64,000 bases of DNA from Verrucomicrobiota bacterium (GTDB lineage: Bacteria > Verrucomicrobiota > Verrucomicrobiia > Chthoniobacterales > Terrimicrobiaceae): contig JAGWWS010000007.1 of assembly GCA_018970255.1 (NCBI GenBank), positions 1 through 64,000 on the forward strand, in the 5' to 3' direction. This document shows, one piece after another, positions 60,406-64,000 of the stretch (positions are counted from its first letter, which is position 1; each line of letters opens with the position of its first letter). The notes under the pieces were generated by a model. That model was not told where the DNA came from and searched no databases. It was given only the letters and a program-made list of their open reading frames with translations. Made by a program: the position numbers and the translations under genes.

Positions 60406-62859
60406 GTGAAAATCTCTCTCAACTGGCTCCGCGATTTCATCGATTGCACCCTCCCCGCCCCGGAGTTGGAAACGCTCCTGCGCCGCGCCGGCCTCGAGGT
60501 TGCGTCCATCGGCGGGCGCGGCGTTTCCATCGACAAGGTCGTCGTTGCCGAAATCCTGGAATCCACCCAGCACCCGAATGCCGACCGCCTCAGCGTCTGC
60601 AAAGTGAACGACGGCACCGCCCACCCGCGCCAAATCGTTTGCGGCGCGAAAAACTACAAGGTCGGCGACAAAGTCCCGCTCGCCCTGCCCGGCGCGGTCC
60701 TCCCCGGCGATTTCAAAATCAAGCCCGGCAAGCTCCGCGGCGTCGAGAGCGAGGGCATGATGTGCAGCGCGAAGGAACTCCGCCTGGCCGAGGACGCCCA
60801 GGGCCTCCTCATCCTGCCGCCCGCCTCGGTCCCCGGCACACCGCTCAAGGAACTCTTCCCCGCGGAAACCCTGCTCGAACTCGAGATCACGCCGAACCGC
60901 CCCGATTGGCTCAGCCACCTCGGCGTCGCCCGCGAAATTGCAGCGTTCACCGGTGCACCCCTCAAAAAACCGTCATCCCGCGTGAAGCCCCAAGAGGGGG
61001 GCACAGGCGTCTCGCCTGTGAATGAGACTGGCTCCGCGGCCCAAATGAGCACCGATGTTGCAAACCAACCCAGTGCCCACACGGCCGGGACGGTCATGCC
61101 CCCTTCTTCAGTCGCCGTAGAGCAGGCGTCCCACCTGCTTGCCGACCCCTCCGACAAAACCACCTTCTACACCCTGCGCAAAATCTCCGGCATCAAAGTC
61201 GGCCCCAGCCCGCAATGGCTCGCAGACCGCCTCGCCGCCGTCGGCCTGCGCCCGATCAACAATGTCGTCGATGCCACGAACTACATCCTGTTCGAACTTG
61301 GGCAACCCCTCCACGCCTTCGACGCCGCAAAGATTTCGGGCAGCCTCCGCGTGCGCCCCGCCACCGAAGGCGAAAACTTCCAAGCCCTCGACGGAAAAAC
61401 CTACCAACTTCCCGCCGGCTCCCTCGTCATTGCCGATGGCTCCGGTCCCGCCGCCCTCGCAGGCGTCATGGGCGGCGAGTCCACCGGCGTTACGGAGTCC
61501 ACCACGGAAATCCTCCTCGAGAGCGCCTACTTCGACCCCGCCCGCGTCCGCCGCGCCTCGCGCACCCTCGGGCTCTTCAGCGATTCCAGCTACCGCTTCG
61601 AGCGCGGCATCGACCCCGAGGGCGTCGCCACCGCATCCGCCCGCGCCGTGGAACTCATCCTCGAACTCGCCGGCGGCACCGCTTCCGAAACCCTGCAAAC
61701 CGCAGGCGAACTCCCGCCCCGCCACCAAGTCGCACTGCGCCACGCCCGCGTGCGCTCGCTCCTCGGGCTCGAAATTCCCGATTCCGAAATCGACACCGCC
61801 CTCACCCGCGTGGGGCTCAAAAACCTCGGCGGTTCCAAATGGGAAATCCCCGGCTACCGCCGCGAAATCACCCGCGAGGCCGACCTCATCGAAGAAGTCG
61901 CCCGCGTCGTCGGCATCGAAAAAATCCCCTCCCGCACCGCAGGCACCTTCTCGCCCGGCGCCGATGCCGATGCCGCCTACGATTTCGCCATGGAACTCCG
62001 CCGCCGCCTGGCCGGCATGGGATTCCACGAAGCCCGCACCGGCACGCTCGTCCCGAATGCCGGTACTCAGGATTTCGGCGGCTCCGTCGAATTGAAAAAC
62101 CCCTTCGGCGACGACCAGTCCCGTTTGCGGAACAGCCTCGTCCCCGGCCTCCTCGCCGCCATCCGCCGCAACATCGACCAAGGCGCAAAATCCATCCCCC
62201 TCTTCGAGGTGGGCCGCATTTTCACGCCCGCCGGCGAGGGCGAACGCCTTGCCATCGCCGTCACCGGCGAACGCAATACTCCCGATTGGCGCGGCGAACC
62301 CGCCCGCCCGTGGGACATCTTCGACCTATTGGGCGCCATCAAAAACCTCACTGGTGCCGAAACCCAGCCACTCGCCAATCCCCCCGCACCCTTCGGCGCC
62401 GCCGTGGAAATCCTGCTCTCCGGCAAAAAAATCGGCACCGCCGGCCAACTCCACCCCGGCACCACCCGCGAACTCGGGGCCACCCACCCTGTCCTCGCCG
62501 CCGAATTCGACCTCTCCGCCTGGCGCCCGCTCGCGCCACGCAACGCCACCACCACCCCGCTCGCAAAATTCCCCGGCTCCGCCCGCGACATCGCCTTCAC
62601 CGCCCCGCTCCTGCTCCCCTACGGCGAAGTGCGCGCCGCCATTGCCTCGCTCAACGAACCCCTCCTGGAATCCATCGCCCTCTTCGACCTCTTCACCGAC
62701 CCGAAAGGCGAAAAAATCCCCGCCGACAAAAAATCCCTGGCGGTTTCCTTGGTCTTCCGCAGCCCCGACCGCACCTTGACGGCCGAAGAAGTCCAAGCCG
62801 CCACCGACCGCATCAAATCCCACCTCCGCAAAAACCCCGCCCTCGAATTCCGCGGGTAA
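60406..62859 (+). CDS. pheT: phenylalanine-tRNA ligase beta subunit with a repeat-derived insert
   Basis: An 817-residue protein from GTG 60406. The order is normal: an N-terminal tRNA-binding domain (residues about 40-150, HPNADRLSVCKVN), the B3/B4 editing domain (about 250-410, NNVVDATNYILFELGQPLHAFD), B5, the catalytic-like core, and the C-terminal FDX-ACB domain (ends LRKNPALEFRG). Between the tRNA-binding part and B3/B4 there is an extra, low-complexity stretch of about 50 residues (about 195-245) encoded by palindromic repeat DNA that stays in frame. It proofreads mischarged Tyr-tRNA(Phe). Confidence 0.95.
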   Translation: MKISLNWLRDFIDCTLPAPELETLLRRAGLEVASIGGRGVSIDKVVVAEILESTQHPNADRLSVCKVNDGTAHPRQIVCGAKNYKVGDKVPLALPGAVLPGDFKIKPGKLRGVESEGMMCSAKELRLAEDAQGLLILPPASVPGTPLKELFPAETLLELEITPNRPDWLSHLGVAREIAAFTGAPLKKPSSRVKPQEGGTGVSPVNETGSAAQMSTDVANQPSAHTAGTVMPPSSVAVEQASHLLADPSDKTTFYTLRKISGIKVGPSPQWLADRLAAVGLRPINNVVDATNYILFELGQPLHAFDAAKISGSLRVRPATEGENFQALDGKTYQLPAGSLVIADGSGPAALAGVMGGESTGVTESTTEILLESAYFDPARVRRASRTLGLFSDSSYRFERGIDPEGVATASARAVELILELAGGTASETLQTAGELPPRHQVALRHARVRSLLGLEIPDSEIDTALTRVGLKNLGGSKWEIPGYRREITREADLIEEVARVVGIEKIPSRTAGTFSPGADADAAYDFAMELRRRLAGMGFHEARTGTLVPNAGTQDFGGSVELKNPFGDDQSRLRNSLVPGLLAAIRRNIDQGAKSIPLFEVGRIFTPAGEGERLAIAVTGERNTPDWRGEPARPWDIFDLLGAIKNLTGAETQPLANPPAPFGAAVEILLSGKKIGTAGQLHPGTTRELGATHPVLAAEFDLSAWRPLAPRNATTTPLAKFPGSARDIAFTAPLLLPYGEVRAAIASLNEPLLESIALFDLFTDPKGEKIPADKKSLAVSLVFRSPDRTLTAEEVQAATDRIKSHLRKNPALEFRG
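60990..61140 (+). repeat. palindromic repeat inserted in frame within pheT
   Basis: One palindrome pairs CACAGGC (61002-61008) with GCCTGTG (61014-61020); a second pairs AGCAGG (61121-61126) with CCTGCT (61134-61139). Between them lies low-complexity coding sequence unlike the rest of pheT. Confidence 0.6.
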
Positions 62860-62860
62860 C

Positions 62861-62888
62861 CGGTAGCGCGGGGCCTCCGGACCCGCCG
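62861..62888 (+). repeat. CGGTAG-type REP-like palindrome after pheT
   Basis: Begins CGGTAG one base after the pheT stop and continues with a CCTCCGGAC core, the third copy of the element found after clpB and after 56508. It lies between two convergent genes (pheT and the amylase gene). Confidence 0.65.
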
Positions 62889-62891
62889 CGT

Positions 62892-64000
62892 TCAATCCCC
62901 CTTCGCCACCAGCACCAAAGCGCTTCGCCCCGCCAACTCCACCTCCAACGCACCATCCCGCACAGCGAAACTTTTTCCCTCCGGTTCGATTTTCCCCGTC
63001 GCCCGGTCGAACTCCAACGGCACCGAAACCAATTCCCCGCTTCCCCCGAAATGCCCGCGCAGCGGCAGGCGCATGGGCCCCGTTCCCGAATCGCCATTGT
63101 TGAAAACCACCAGCACAGCGCCGCCGCCATCCACCTTCCGCACAAACGCCCACACATTCGGCGAGCCGCCGCCATTCTGCCTCCAAACCTCGTCGTAGTC
63201 CCCGCGGGCCAGCGCCGGCAACCGCCGCCGCAATTCCATCAACCGCTGCAAGTGCGCCCAAACCTCGCCCGGCCGCTGGACAAACCCCGCATGGTCGGGT
63301 TCGTCGAAACGCGGCTCGAAAGCCCAGTCCGGCATCATGCGGCGGTTGTCGGGATCCGCCCCTCCATACATTCCCACCTCGTTGCCGTAGGTGAGTTGCG
63401 GGATTCCCGGAAGGGTCAGCAGCGCAGTCAGCGCGAGTTTGTATCGGTCATGCACCACCGCGGGATCCATCCCGGCGGGGAATTCCTCCATGAACCTCGG
63501 CACATCGTGGTTGTCCAGCAGCGTGACCATCGACCGGCATTGCCGCTGGCCGAACAGCGAAAGCATCTCGCCCACACGCGCCGCGGCCAAATCCACCGAA
63601 CCGCCCTTCGCGAAAGTTTCGATCAACGAGCGCCGCAGCGGGAAATTGAAAAGCCCCGCGAAGCCCGCCTCCAAATACTTCCCGTAGCCCGCATACGATT
63701 CGTCCAACAACTCCCCGAAAATGAACATCCCCGGCCGCGCCGCATTCATCCCGTCGATCCATTGGCGGAAATACCAAGGCTCGACATGCTTCACCGTGTC
63801 CATGCGGATGCCGTCGATGGCGAAGCGCCCGGCCCATTGCTTGTGCAAATCCAACAGATACGCGGCCGCCTCCGGGTTGCGGTGGTTGAAATCCGGCAGC
63901 CCCGCGAGCGGCATGACGATTTCCGGCGGACCCAGCTTCGCGCTTGTGCGCGGGTCGTGGAACCAATCCGGGCGTTGTTTGACCAGCGGCGCGCCGTAGC
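62892..64000 (-). CDS. GH13-family alpha-amylase-like glycosidase (3' part)
   Basis: The gene enters from beyond the right edge, so only the last 369 residues are seen. GH13 motifs are in order: the catalytic nucleophile Asp in DGIRMDTVKHV, the acid/base Glu in IFGELLDES, and the transition-state Asp in TLLDNHDVPRF. A C-terminal beta domain ends SALVLVAKGD. It hydrolyses or transfers alpha-glucans. The exact activity and any signal peptide lie outside the window. Confidence 0.93.
   Translation of the reverse strand, partial: YGAPLVKQRPDWFHDPRTSAKLGPPEIVMPLAGLPDFNHRNPEAAAYLLDLHKQWAGRFAIDGIRMDTVKHVEPWYFRQWIDGMNAARPGMFIFGELLDESYAGYGKYLEAGFAGLFNFPLRRSLIETFAKGGSVDLAAARVGEMLSLFGQRQCRSMVTLLDNHDVPRFMEEFPAGMDPAVVHDRYKLALTALLTLPGIPQLTYGNEVGMYGGADPDNRRMMPDWAFEPRFDEPDHAGFVQRPGEVWAHLQRLMELRRRLPALARGDYDEVWRQNGGGSPNVWAFVRKVDGGGAVLVVFNNGDSGTGPMRLPLRGHFGGSGELVSVPLEFDRATGKIEPEGKSFAVRDGALEVELAGRSALVLVAKGD

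Noticed and set aside
1-64000. CRISPR array, rRNA genes, insertion sequences with transposase.
   Set aside because: No regularly spaced identical repeats, no rRNA-like sequence and no transposase or integrase was found by eye.

Overview
The window (64 kb, GC-rich) comes from a Gram-negative bacterium with an outer membrane: it encodes a TolC-type channel, an RND efflux pair, several lipoproteins and a Tat component. The gene style, the short GC-rich palindromes after stop codons and a pseudopilin-like lipoprotein suggest Verrucomicrobiota. That assignment is inference from memory of the group and was not tested.

Region 1 (1-20401, all + strand) is the tail-morphogenesis half of a long-tailed prophage or tailocin. 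It begins with an AbiEii-type nucleotidyltransferase toxin and the last 19 codons of an overlapping upstream gene. A tightly packed run of about 22 structural genes follows: connector and tail-completion candidates, small tail proteins, a tail assembly chaperone with a canonical -1 frameshift site, a tape measure protein, a group of unusual Cys-, Gly- and Trp-rich tail-tip proteins, a large receptor-binding candidate, two fibre-like proteins and a one-helix membrane protein. Terminase, portal, capsid, integrase and endolysin are not in the window, so prophage and tailocin cannot be told apart from here.

Region 2 (20402-21639) is a junction: a YHS-type secreted protein, a SLOG-fold (putative molybdenum carrier) protein, phased GCCAAT repeats and a tRNA-Lys whose 3' end points at the phage genes.

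Region 3 (21640-44286) is core and transport metabolism. It holds a sugar transporter; mnmA-cutA facing a CPBP-comF-accD-folC operon; bioA; MFS carriers; an RND efflux pair running into an amino-acid ABC transporter with a fused binding protein and permease; and a leftward group of PAP2 phosphatase, glycosyltransferase, tatA, nuclease-like and thioredoxin-like genes ending next to tRNA-Arg(CCG).

Region 4 (44381-57398) holds two small lipoproteins and a TolC-family channel, a Pit phosphate transporter, a laccase-domain protein, an NSS transporter with its small MetS subunit, an SDR-yggS pair, clpB, a vapBC module with a perfect operator palindrome, and tRNA-Arg(TCT).

Region 5 (57476-64000) is an enoyl-thioester reductase, then rpmI-rplT-pheS-pheT with a structured rplT leader and an in-frame repeat insertion in pheT, and the 3' part of a GH13 alpha-amylase.

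The most unusual signals are the tail-chaperone frameshift site, the shared C-terminal modules of the tail-tip proteins, the hairpin between the rplT ribosome binding site and its start codon, the palindrome insertion inside pheT, and the dispersed palindromes that follow stop codons.
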